A stretch of DNA of 64,000 nucleotides, taken from contig CAWIOX010000035.1 of NCBI GenBank assembly GCA_963837775.1, positions 124,001 to 188,000 of the forward strand, given 5' to 3'. Below are positions 56,254 to 64,000 of the stretch, one piece after another. The stretch's first letter is position 1. Every line of letters begins with the position of its first letter. The stretch is from CAWIOX01 sp963837775. GTDB lineage: Bacteria; Pseudomonadota; Gammaproteobacteria; Burkholderiales; Burkholderiaceae_D. The notes beneath the pieces were generated by a model, which was not told the origin of the DNA, searched no databases, and saw only the letters and a program-made list of their open reading frames with translations. Made by a program: the position numbers and the translations under genes.

Positions 56254-58052
56254 TTACTTCTTGCGCATCGGCGGCAGGTCGGTGCAGACGCCCTTGTACA
56301 CTTCGGCGGCCATGCCGATCGATTCGCCCAGGGTCGGATGCGGGTGGATGGTCTTGCCGATATCGACTGCGTCGGCGCCCATCTCGATGGCCAGCGCGAT
56401 TTCACCGATCATGTCGCCGGCATGGGTGCCGACGATGCCGCCGCCGACGATGCGGTGGGTCTCGGCATCGAACAGCAGCTTGGTGAAGCCTTCATCGCGG
56501 CCGTTGGCCACTGCGCGACCGGATGCGGCCCACGGGAAATGGCCTTTGTCCAGCTTGATGCCCTTGGCCTTCGCTTCGTCTTCGGTGATGCCGACCCATG
56601 CCACTTCCGGATCGGTGTAGGCGACCGACGGAATCACGCGGGCGTCGAAGTGCGCTTTCTCGCCGGAGGCCGCTTCTGCTGCGACATGCGCTTCATGCAC
56701 CGCCTTGTGCGCCAGCATCGGCTGGCCGACCAGGTCGCCGATGGCGAAGATGTGCGGCACGTTGGTGCGCATCTGCGAGTCGACATTGATGAAGCCGCGG
56801 TCGGTGACGGCGACGCCGGCCTTGTCGGCGGCGATCTTCTTGCCGTTCGGGCTGCGGCCGACGGCGACCAGCACCATGTCGTACAGTTGCGGTTCCGGCG
56901 CAGTGACCGAAGGATCGGCCGCTTCGAAGCTGACCTTGATGCCTTCAGGCAAGGCTTCGACCGCGACGGTCTTGGTCTTGAGCATGATCTTGTCGAAGCG
57001 CTTCTCGTTGAACTTCTGCCACACCTTGACCATGTCGCGATCCGCGCCCTGCATCAGGCCGTCCAGCATCTCGACCACGTCGATGCGGGCACCGAGGGTG
57101 GAATAGACGGTCGCCATTTCCAGGCCGATGATGCCGCCGCCGATGACCAGCATGCGTTTCGGCACCGAGCGCAATTCCAGCGCGCCGGTGGAGTCGACGA
57201 TGCGCGGATCTTGCGGCACGAACGGCAGGTTCACCACCGAGGAGCCGGCGGCGATGATCGCTTGCTTGAACTGCACGGTTTTCTTGCTGCCATCGGCCGC
57301 GGTGACTTCGATGTGGTGCGGGCTGACGAACTGGCCGACGCCTTGCACCACGTTGACCTTGCGCGCCTTGGCCATGCCGGCCAGACCGCCGGTCATCTTG
57401 CTGATGACTTTTTCCTTGTAGCCGCGCAACTGGTCGATATTGATTTCCGGCTTGCCGAACGTCACGCCATGCGCCGCCATCGCTGCGGTCTCGTCGATCA
57501 CTGCAGCCACATGCAGCAAGGCCTTGGATGGAATGCAACCGACATTCAGGCACACCCCGCCCAGGGTCGAATAACGCTCGACCAGCACGGTCGCCATGCC
57601 CAGATCGGCAGAGCGGAACGCGGCGGAATAACCGCCGGGACCGGCGCCCAGCACCATCATGTCGCATTCGACATCGACCTGGCCGGCGTAGCTGGAGGCT
57701 ATCGGTGCGGCAACTGGTGCAGCTGGCGCGGCGGCCGCCGGTGCTGCCGGGGCCGCAGCGGCCGGTGCTGCTGCCGCGGCAGGTACAGCAGGTGCTGCGC
57801 TGCCGCGGCGCCTTCGGCGGCTTCCAGCAGCAGCACCAGCGAACCTTCGGCCACCTTGTCGCCGACCTTCACTTTCAGTTCCTTGACCACGCCGGCGTGG
57901 CTGGACGGGATTTCCATGCTGGCCTTGTCGGATTCGACCGTGATCAGGGACTGATCGACCTTGATGGTGTCGCCTGGCTTGACCAGCAATTCGATAATTT
58001 CCACTTCCTTGAAATCGCCGATATCCGGGACTTTAACTTCGATCATGCTCAT
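56254..58052 (-). CDS. lpdA: dihydrolipoamide dehydrogenase with N-terminal lipoyl domain, one frame break
   Basis: E3 of the pyruvate dehydrogenase complex. The N-terminal lipoyl domain (MSMIEVKVPDIGDFKEVEI ... ESDKASMEIP with lipoyl Lys) and an Ala/Pro linker lead to the FAD domain (MVLGAGPGGYSAAFRSADLG), redox disulfide GGVCLNVGCIPSKALL and C-terminal HPHPTLGESIGMAAE. One base is missing (or two extra) in the Ala-rich linker near 57800, separating GAAAA from APAVPAAAAAPAA. With it restored the protein is 599 residues, as expected for lipoyl-E3 fusions. Last gene of aceE-aceF-BPH-lpdA. Confidence 0.92.
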
Positions 58053-58180
58053 ATCTTGTGCTCCGTTTATATCCGGCCCTCGGCAAGAGGTGCCGGAGAT
58101 TGGGTTCCGCCCTCAGGTCTGGCCCCAATTTTATTCAAACATCCCCGATGGCAATGCCAATTCGGGGGACGCATTCATTT

Positions 58181-58747
58181 TCACTTCATCGCAAAACTGA
58201 CAATACGGAACGGGCCTGCGCTGCTCTTGTCGAATTCCGCGCCTGCCTGCACACCGATTTCCGCCACTTCCCTTGCCGTTGCCACCCTGTCGTAGGCAGC
58301 GTACATCGCGCCCAGCGCAAAACTGCGGCCACTGCCGATGCCCCAGAAACGCTCGAAGCTGAACACCTCGCGGTACGAGTACACCCCGAAGATGCCGCAA
58401 GGATTGGCAATCAGCGAGGTGATTTGCGAAGACTCATAAGGATCGTCTTCGTCCTCCTTGGTATTGAGGAAATACTTTTCCTTGAGGATTTCATGCACTT
58501 TCGAGAAAGTCTCGAACACTTCATCGCGATTATCCAGCTTGCAGTCATCCCCCATGCTTGCGAACAGCTTGCGCATCACCGGGAAATGGGCTGCGGTTCC
58601 GGCCAGCGCGATGTGGGATTCTCCGACCTGAAAAATCTTGTCATTGGCCTCGTAAGCAACCGACAGGCGCGTATCGCCAAAAGTGACCAGCGAATCGGAT
58701 GCGATCGCGATTTCATGATTTTTCTTGACGACAACGCAGGTAGTCAT
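58181..58747 (-). CDS. BPH-type proteasome homologue (Ntn hydrolase)
   Basis: A 188-residue HslV/20S-like peptidase of the type described as BPH, beta-proteobacterial proteasome homologue. The N-terminus MTTCVVVKKNHEIAIASDS places Thr1 directly after the initiator Met and Asp17 (if Met is removed) at the canonical position. YEANDKIF supplies a Lys near position 33-36, and GIGSGRSFALGAMYAAYD matches the GSG block of HslV. No ATPase partner gene is adjacent. It lies between aceF (85 bp upstream) and lpdA (128 bp downstream), same strand, with GGAG before its ATG, so cotranscription with pyruvate dehydrogenase genes is likely. Confidence 0.85.
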   Translation of the reverse strand: MTTCVVVKKNHEIAIASDSLVTFGDTRLSVAYEANDKIFQVGESHIALAGTAAHFPVMRKLFASMGDDCKLDNRDEVFETFSKVHEILKEKYFLNTKEDEDDPYESSQITSLIANPCGIFGVYSYREVFSFERFWGIGSGRSFALGAMYAAYDRVATAREVAEIGVQAGAEFDKSSAGPFRIVSFAMK

Positions 58748-58832
58748 GGTGTGGTCTCCGTGTCAGGCAAGTGACGGCATCCCGTTTTCCGAAAGATGTC
58801 GTCTTCCGGAACAGCAGGATGCCTGCTTCGGC

Positions 58833-60479
58833 TTACAGCAGCGTTTTGCGCAAGTCGGCCAGCGCATCGCTCAGGTACACGCTGAAGCGCGCACCGGATG
58901 CGCCGTCAATGACCCGATGGTCGTAGGACAGCGACATGCCCATCAGCAGGCGCGGCGCGAATTGCTTGCCGTCCCACACCGGTTTCATCGACGCCTTGGA
59001 CAAGCCCAGAATCGCCACTTCAGGCGCATTGATAATCGGCGTGAAGTAGGTGCCGCCGATGCCGCCCAGCGACGAGATGGTGAAGGTCGCGCCTTGCATG
59101 TCGGCCGGCTTGAGCTTGCCTTCCCGCGCCTGCGCGGACAGCTCGCCCATTTCAAGCGCGATTTGCGAGATGGTTTTCTGGTCCGCGTTCTTGATCACCG
59201 GCACCACCAGGCCATTTGGCGTGTCGGCTGCAAAGCCGATGTTGTAGAACTTCTTGAGGATCAGGTTCTCGCCTTTGGCATCCAGCGAGGAATTGAAGGC
59301 AGGGAATTTCTTCAACGCAGCAACACTGGCCTTGATCACGAACGCCAGCATCGTGAGCTTGACGCCTGATTTTGCCAACGCGGCATTGGAAGACTTGCGG
59401 AATTCTTCCAGATCGGTGACGTCGGCTTCATCGAACTGCGTCACATGCGGGATCATCACCCAGTTGCGATGCAGGTTCGGGCCGCTGATTTTCTTGATGC
59501 GCGACATCGGCAGCAATTCGGTCTCGCCGAATTTGCTGAAATCGAGCGATGGCCATGGCAACAGGTCCAGACCGACGCCGCTGCCGTTTTTCGCTACCGG
59601 TGCCGCTGCGCTGGTGGCCAGCACGGTTGCGCCGGACATCACGCCCTTGACGAAGTTCTGCACGTCTTCCTGGGTGATGCGGCCTTTCGCGGCTGAGCCA
59701 GCAACGCGCGTCAGATCGACCCCGAGTTCACGGGCGAATTTCCGGATCGATGGCGATGCATGCGCCTTGCCGGCCGGTGCAGTTGCAACCGGCGCCGCTG
59801 TCGGCGCAGCGACAGGAACGGAAGCGACGGCTGCTGCAGGCGCAACTGCTGCGGCTGCGGTGGTGGCCGCTGCGGCAGGTGCCGACGCAGGCGCTGCTGC
59901 ACCACCTGTAGCTTCAACAATCAACATCAAGCTGCCCTCGGCAACCTTGTCGCCGACCTTGACCTTGATTTCCTTGACCACGCCGGCGTGGCTGGACGGG
60001 ATTTCCATGCTGGCCTTGTCGGATTCAACGGTAATCAGGGATTGATCGACCTTGATCGTATCGCCCACTTTGACCATCAATTCAATTACTTCGACTTCCT
60101 TGAAGTCGCCGATATCCGGGACTTTCACTTCCACCGGGCCGGCAGAAACGGCTGCAACTGGCGCGGCCACTGCTGCTGGTGCGGCCGGAGCAACCGCTAC
60201 AGCTGCCGCTGGAGCCGCGGCAACCGGCGCAGCGCCAGCGGCATCAGACTCAAGCACCAGCAAAAAACTGCCTTCGGCAACCTTGTCGCCGACCTTGACC
60301 TTGATTTCCTTGACCACGCCGGCGTGGCTGGACGGGATTTCCATGCTGGCCTTGTCGGATTCGACAGTGATCAGGGATTGATCGACCTTGACCGTATCGC
60401 CCACTTTCACCATCAATTCAATCACTTCGACTTCTTTGAAGTCGCCGATATCCGGGACTTTGACTTCAATCATGCTCAT
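58833..60479 (-). CDS. aceF: pyruvate dehydrogenase E2, dihydrolipoamide acetyltransferase
   Basis: The 548-residue acetyltransferase core of the complex. Two lipoyl domains (about residues 3-76 and 118-190), each with ESDKASMEIP carrying the lipoylated Lys, are joined by Ala/Pro linkers. The peripheral E1/E3-binding domain is at about 253-290 (HASPSIRKFARELGVDLTRVAG), and the catalytic domain ends with SYDHRVIDGASGARF (His/Asp active site). The uninterrupted frame contrasts with lpdA. The two lipoyl domains and that of lpdA are nearly identical at DNA level. Follows aceE by 113 bp. Confidence 0.96.
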   Translation of the reverse strand: MSMIEVKVPDIGDFKEVEVIELMVKVGDTVKVDQSLITVESDKASMEIPSSHAGVVKEIKVKVGDKVAEGSFLLVLESDAAGAAPVAAAPAAAVAVAPAAPAAVAAPVAAVSAGPVEVKVPDIGDFKEVEVIELMVKVGDTIKVDQSLITVESDKASMEIPSSHAGVVKEIKVKVGDKVAEGSLMLIVEATGGAAAPASAPAAAATTAAAAVAPAAAVASVPVAAPTAAPVATAPAGKAHASPSIRKFARELGVDLTRVAGSAAKGRITQEDVQNFVKGVMSGATVLATSAAAPVAKNGSGVGLDLLPWPSLDFSKFGETELLPMSRIKKISGPNLHRNWVMIPHVTQFDEADVTDLEEFRKSSNAALAKSGVKLTMLAFVIKASVAALKKFPAFNSSLDAKGENLILKKFYNIGFAADTPNGLVVPVIKNADQKTISQIALEMGELSAQAREGKLKPADMQGATFTISSLGGIGGTYFTPIINAPEVAILGLSKASMKPVWDGKQFAPRLLMGMSLSYDHRVIDGASGARFSVYLSDALADLRKTLL

Positions 60480-60497
60480 AGTATTCGCTCCATTCTC

Positions 60498-60519
60498 ACC
60501 CTCTCTTCATCGAGAGGGT
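60498..60519. repeat. REP-like palindrome in the aceE-aceF gap
   Basis: ACCCTCTC / GAGAGGGT with loop TTCATC, then GTGAGGGTGGGG, related to the palindrome at 13450-13473. Confidence 0.65.
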
Positions 60520-60560
60520 CTGTGTGAGGGTGGGGTTCAGCCGCAAACCCGCGTAAATTG

Positions 60561-60582
60561 CGCTCTCCCCGCAGGGAGAGCG
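60561..60582. repeat. second palindrome in the aceE-aceF gap
   Basis: CGCTCTCCC / GGGAGAGCG, four-base loop, with GCAAACCCGC / GCGGGTTTGC as an alternative outer pairing. It could attenuate or stabilise transcript between aceE and aceF. Confidence 0.55.
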
Positions 60583-60592
60583 GGTTTGCTGA

Positions 60593-63289
60593 TTACTGTG
60601 TGACTGGATTCGGCTTGTTCGGATTGATGCCGTATTTCGTGATCGCCTGCGCCACCACGGAAGCCGGAATAGCACCCTCGTCGGCCAATGATTTCAACGC
60701 CGAAACGACGATGTAATAGCGATTGACCTCGAAGAATTCACGCAGCTTGGCACGCGTATCGGAGCGACCGAAACCATCGGTACCCAGCACTTTGTAGCTG
60801 CGATTTTTCGGCATGAAAGCACGGATTTGCTCGGCAAACGCACGCATGTAATCGGTGGTGGCAACGATTGGGCCTTGTGTGTTTTGCAGCAATTGCGTGA
60901 CGTAAGGCACACGTTGCTCGTCAGTCGGGTGCACCAGATTCCAGCGATCCGCATCCTGGCCGTCACGTGCGACCAGCGTCAGCGATGGCGCAGACCAGAC
61001 ATCGGCAGCGATGTTCCAATCGTCTTTGAGCAATTCGGCAGCGAAGATGGATTCGCGCAGAATCGTGCCGGAACCGATCAGTTGCACACGGTGTTGCGCG
61101 TCCTTGTCGCCTTCCTGCAGCAAGTACATCCCCTTGATGATGCCTTCTTCCTGGCCTTCCTTCAAACCCGGATGGCTGTAGTTCTCATTCATGATGGTGA
61201 TGTAATAGAACACGTCTTCCTGATCCGTGACCATGCGGCGCAAACCATCGTGCATGATGACGGCAACTTCATGCGCAAAAGTCGGATCGTAAGGCACGCA
61301 GTTCGGAATGGTGGCCGCCACGATGTGGCTATGGCCGTCTTCGTGCTGCAGACCTTCACCGTTGAGCGTAGTACGACCTGCGGTACCGGCCATCAGGAAG
61401 CCGCGTGCCCGCATATCGCCTGCCGCCCATGCCAGATCGCCGATACGCTGCAGACCGAACATCGAGTAATAGGTGTAGAACGGAATCATCACCCGGTTAT
61501 TGGTCGAGTAAGACGTCGCCGCTGCAATCCATGAGCTCATGCCGCCGGCTTCGTTGATACCCTCTTGCAAGATCTGGCCCGCCTTGTCTTCGCGGTAGTA
61601 CATCACCTGATCCTTGTCGACCGGCTCGTACAACTGGCCGACCTGGCTGAAGATACCGATCTGGCGGAACAAGCCTTCCATACCGAAGGTACGGGATTCA
61701 TCGACCATGATCGGCACCACGCGCTGACCCAGGCTGCTGTCGCGCAACAAGGCTGTCAGGACGCGGACATAGGCTTGCGTGGACGAAATTTCGCGGCCTT
61801 CGGCGGTAGGCTCCAGGATCGCCTTGAATGCCGACAACTCTGGCACGACCAAGGCTTCATCCGCTTTTTGACGACGTTGCGGCAGGAAACCGCCCAAGGC
61901 TTTACGACGTTCCAGCAGATATTGCATCTCCGGTGTGTCGTCAGCAGGCTTGTAGAACGGGATCGCTGGCAACTGCTCGTCGGAGATCGGCAACTGGAAG
62001 CGATCGCGCATCGCTTTGATCGCTTCGTCGTCCAATTTCTTCGTATTGTGTGCAGTATTGCGTGCTTCGCCGGACTTGCCGAAGCCATAGCCCTTGATGC
62101 TTTTCGCCAGGATGACGGTAGGCTGGTCCTTGCTTTCCTGCGCGACCTTGAATGCAGCATAAATCTTGTGCGGATCATGGCCGCCGCGGGTCAGACGCCA
62201 GATATCGTCATCCGACATCTGGCTGACCATTTCCAGCGTTTTAGGATGCTTGCCGAAGAAATGGGAACGGACATAAGCGCCATCCTTGGCCTTGAAGCTC
62301 TGATATTCACCATCGAGGGTTTCCATCATCACTTTTTGCAGGATGCCTTCCTTGTCCTTGGCCAGCAACTCATCCCAGCCGCTGCCCCAGATCACCTTGA
62401 CTACATTCCAGCCGGCGCCGCGGAAATCGGATTCCAGTTCCTGAATGATTTTGCCGTTGCCGCGAACCGGGCCATCCAGGCGTTGCAGATTGCAGTTCAC
62501 CACGAAGACCAGGTTATTGAGCTGTTCGCGACCGGCCATGCCGATGGCGCCCATCGATTCCGGCTCATCCATCTCGCCGTCGCCGCAGAAAGCCCACACC
62601 TTGCGTTGTTCGGTGTCGGCAATGCCGCGTGCGTGCAAGTATTTGAGGAAACGGGCCTGGTAAATCGCCATCAGCGGGCCAAGGCCCATCGATACCGTAG
62701 GGAACTGCCAGAACGACGGCATCAATTTCGGATGCGGATAGGAAGACAGGCCATTGCCATCGACTTCGCGTCGGTAGTGCAGCAATTGATCTTCCGTCAA
62801 GCGGCCTTCCATGAAGGCGCGCGCATAAATACCTGGCGAAGAATGGCCCTGGATATACAGCAGATCACCACCGTGTTCTTCGGTCGGCGCATGCCAGAAG
62901 TGATTGAAGCCGATACCCAGCATATTGGCCAGCGACGCAAAGCTGGACAAGTGACCGCCCAGATCGCCATCGACGCGATTGGCCTTGACCACCATCGCCA
63001 TCGCATTCCAGCGCATCATGGAACGCAGCTTCTCTTCGATTTCCAGATTGCCCGGGCAATGTGCGCCCATGTCGGCCGGAATCGTGTTGACGTAAGCGGT
63101 ATTGCTGGAGAAAGGGATATGGGCACCGCGGCGGCGCGCCAGGTCAACCATCCGCTCCATCAGGTAATGAGCCCGTTCAGGCCCTTCATTTTCGATGACC
63201 GACTCAAGTGCATCGAGCCATTCCTGGGTTTCCATCACATCGGGATCATTGGCGGCCTGCGCCAAGACTTGGTCAAGCTGAGCTGACAT
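60593..63289 (-). CDS. aceE: pyruvate dehydrogenase E1 (homodimeric type)
   Basis: Thiamine-diphosphate E1 that decarboxylates pyruvate and acetylates the lipoyl group of AceF. The 898 residues start MSAQLDQVLAQAANDPD. The ThDP motif is GDGEMDEPESMGA ... NNLVFVVNCNLQRLDGPVRGN, and AGTAGRTTLNGEGLQHEDGHSH is the typical family block in the C-terminal half. Start 63289 has AGGAGA at good spacing; an in-frame codon upstream (63382) is not conserved. First gene of the operon; divergent from folD across 302 bp. Confidence 0.97.
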   Translation of the reverse strand: MSAQLDQVLAQAANDPDVMETQEWLDALESVIENEGPERAHYLMERMVDLARRRGAHIPFSSNTAYVNTIPADMGAHCPGNLEIEEKLRSMMRWNAMAMVVKANRVDGDLGGHLSSFASLANMLGIGFNHFWHAPTEEHGGDLLYIQGHSSPGIYARAFMEGRLTEDQLLHYRREVDGNGLSSYPHPKLMPSFWQFPTVSMGLGPLMAIYQARFLKYLHARGIADTEQRKVWAFCGDGEMDEPESMGAIGMAGREQLNNLVFVVNCNLQRLDGPVRGNGKIIQELESDFRGAGWNVVKVIWGSGWDELLAKDKEGILQKVMMETLDGEYQSFKAKDGAYVRSHFFGKHPKTLEMVSQMSDDDIWRLTRGGHDPHKIYAAFKVAQESKDQPTVILAKSIKGYGFGKSGEARNTAHNTKKLDDEAIKAMRDRFQLPISDEQLPAIPFYKPADDTPEMQYLLERRKALGGFLPQRRQKADEALVVPELSAFKAILEPTAEGREISSTQAYVRVLTALLRDSSLGQRVVPIMVDESRTFGMEGLFRQIGIFSQVGQLYEPVDKDQVMYYREDKAGQILQEGINEAGGMSSWIAAATSYSTNNRVMIPFYTYYSMFGLQRIGDLAWAAGDMRARGFLMAGTAGRTTLNGEGLQHEDGHSHIVAATIPNCVPYDPTFAHEVAVIMHDGLRRMVTDQEDVFYYITIMNENYSHPGLKEGQEEGIIKGMYLLQEGDKDAQHRVQLIGSGTILRESIFAAELLKDDWNIAADVWSAPSLTLVARDGQDADRWNLVHPTDEQRVPYVTQLLQNTQGPIVATTDYMRAFAEQIRAFMPKNRSYKVLGTDGFGRSDTRAKLREFFEVNRYYIVVSALKSLADEGAIPASVVAQAITKYGINPNKPNPVTQ

Positions 63290-63394
63290 TTTTCGTCTCC
63301 TGGTTATAAGTTCAACCCCGACCTGGCATCGCGGTTGAGCGGCATCCTGATTAAATATGATTATTGCGACTATGAGCAGCATTAACCGGAAAAT

Positions 63395-63400
63395 ATTATA
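63395..63400 (-). promoter_or_regulatory. -10 box of aceE promoter
   Basis: TATAAT on the minus strand, 105 bp before aceE, with a weak GTGAAA -35 box at 63418-63423. The surrounding 302-bp divergent region is AT-rich and otherwise empty. Confidence 0.5.
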
Positions 63401-63552
63401 ACAACATTTTTATATATTTTCACCTAGTGATAACACTTACCATAATGCGGAATATTTTGCATGCTACTACGATTCTGCTCATCCCTGGCAACGTCGACTT
63501 ACAAAATCCCTCCGTAAACCACTGTTGCATATGACCTCAAACGCCGCTGACT

Positions 63553-63558
63553 TATAAT
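63553..63558 (+). promoter_or_regulatory. -10 box of folD promoter
   Basis: TATAAT 33 bp before the folD ATG; the -35 box is not clear. Confidence 0.45.
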
Positions 63559-63591
63559 CCTGCTTTATTCAGCACTTATATTGACGCCACC

Positions 63592-64000
63592 ATGACTGCA
63601 AAAATCATCGACGGAAACCTTCTTTCTCAACAACTGCGCGCTGACGTTGCACGACGTGCTGCCGCGCTTGCCGCCCAAGGCAAACAACCCGGCCTGGCGG
63701 TGATTCTGGTTGGCGACAGCCCTGCATCGCAGGTCTATGTCCGCAACAAAGTAAAGGCATGCGAAGACAACGGCCTGCATTCGGTACTGGAAAAATATGA
63801 TGCCGACATGAGCGAAGCGGCCTTGCTGGCGCGTATCGACGCACTGAATCACGACCCGAAAATCAACGGCATCCTGGTGCAATTGCCGCTGCCTGCGCAT
63901 ATCGACGCGCACAAGGTGATTGAAGCCATCGCTGCCGAGAAAGACGTCGACGGCTTTCACGTCAACAACGCCGGACTGCTGATGACCGGCCAGCCGCTGT
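63592..64000 (+). CDS. folD: methylenetetrahydrofolate dehydrogenase/cyclohydrolase FolD, 3' end beyond window
   Basis: Bifunctional one-carbon enzyme interconverting methylene-, methenyl- and formyl-tetrahydrofolate. The first 136 residues are in the window: MTAKIIDGNLLSQQLRADV, PGLAVILVGDSPASQVYVRNKVKACEDNG (Tyr/Lys catalytic region), GILVQLPLPAHID and EKDVDGFHVNNAGLL. All are family-typical. The frame runs off the right edge. Confidence 0.95.
   Translation, partial: MTAKIIDGNLLSQQLRADVARRAAALAAQGKQPGLAVILVGDSPASQVYVRNKVKACEDNGLHSVLEKYDADMSEAALLARIDALNHDPKINGILVQLPLPAHIDAHKVIEAIAAEKDVDGFHVNNAGLLMTGQPL

Overview
The window is chromosomal DNA of a beta-proteobacterium, order Burkholderiales, most like an Oxalobacteraceae relative (Herminiimonas/Janthinobacterium/Collimonas type). 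I infer this from protein content: a BPH-type proteasome homologue, a two-lipoyl AceF with a lipoyl-fused E3, a BPSS1780-type membrane protein, lone ProQ/FinO and rluE-icd-cspA-clpSA neighbours. No searches were run. The content is mostly core housekeeping: no insertion sequence, prophage, CRISPR array or rRNA operon is visible.

Layout. 1-5.1 kb: murB (partial), yajQ, a secreted aspartic protease, an SMR exporter, aroG with a Phe/Tyr-rich leader peptide and attenuator, and tldD. 5.3-13.3 kb: a nitrilase-type amidase coupled to the giant AsmA-like yhdP, then glnE. 13.3-15.2 kb: a gene-poor stretch with several repeats, including an inverted pair of large structured elements with covarying stems, then an AT-rich orphan segment. 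15.2-21.6 kb: tkt-gapA, rsmE, a YidB-like gene, lone cheW and ribF. 21.7-28.2 kb: ileS-lspA, coaBC-dut and a degenerate M48 lipoprotein. 28.3-34.6 kb: clpS-clpA, cspA, icd, rluE, an Ala/Lys-rich exported protein and a DUF192 protein. 34.7-40.1 kb: rpsT, murJ, a SirB1-like gene, a Uup-type ABC-F ATPase and tRNA-Arg(CCU). 40.2-49.4 kb: small hypotheticals, a family-6 uracil/hypoxanthine-DNA glycosylase, a spermidine-synthase-like gene followed by a lone GspE-type ATPase, a CDGSH protein, an RNase H-like gene, a membrane protein, an epimerase, a ferredoxin-type reductase, proQ-like and initiator tRNA. 50.0-56.0 kb: the prkA-yeaH-spoVR stress operon and a second spermidine-synthase paralogue. 56.2-63.3 kb: the pyruvate dehydrogenase operon aceE-aceF-BPH-lpdA with a proteasome-like peptidase gene inside it, then divergent folD (partial).

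Most notable. (1) The aroG leader: a 26-codon peptide with seven Phe/Tyr codons among nine, an upstream promoter and an intrinsic terminator just before aroG, which is classical attenuation architecture. (2) An 83-bp intergenic repeat with eight copies, all gap-free, some carrying a similar 16-19-codon reading frame. (3) Two large hairpin elements (13.56-14.02 kb) whose loops are conserved while their stems differ but stay complementary. (4) The BPH peptidase gene between aceF and lpdA.

Caution on sequence quality. Eight otherwise normal genes (tldD, glnE, tkt, coaBC, the ABC-F gene, gspE-like, the RNase H-like gene and lpdA) carry eleven single-base-type frame changes. Ten have the net effect of one extra base. 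Corrected lengths match the families, so most are probably sequencing errors. I list these as CDS and describe the breaks.
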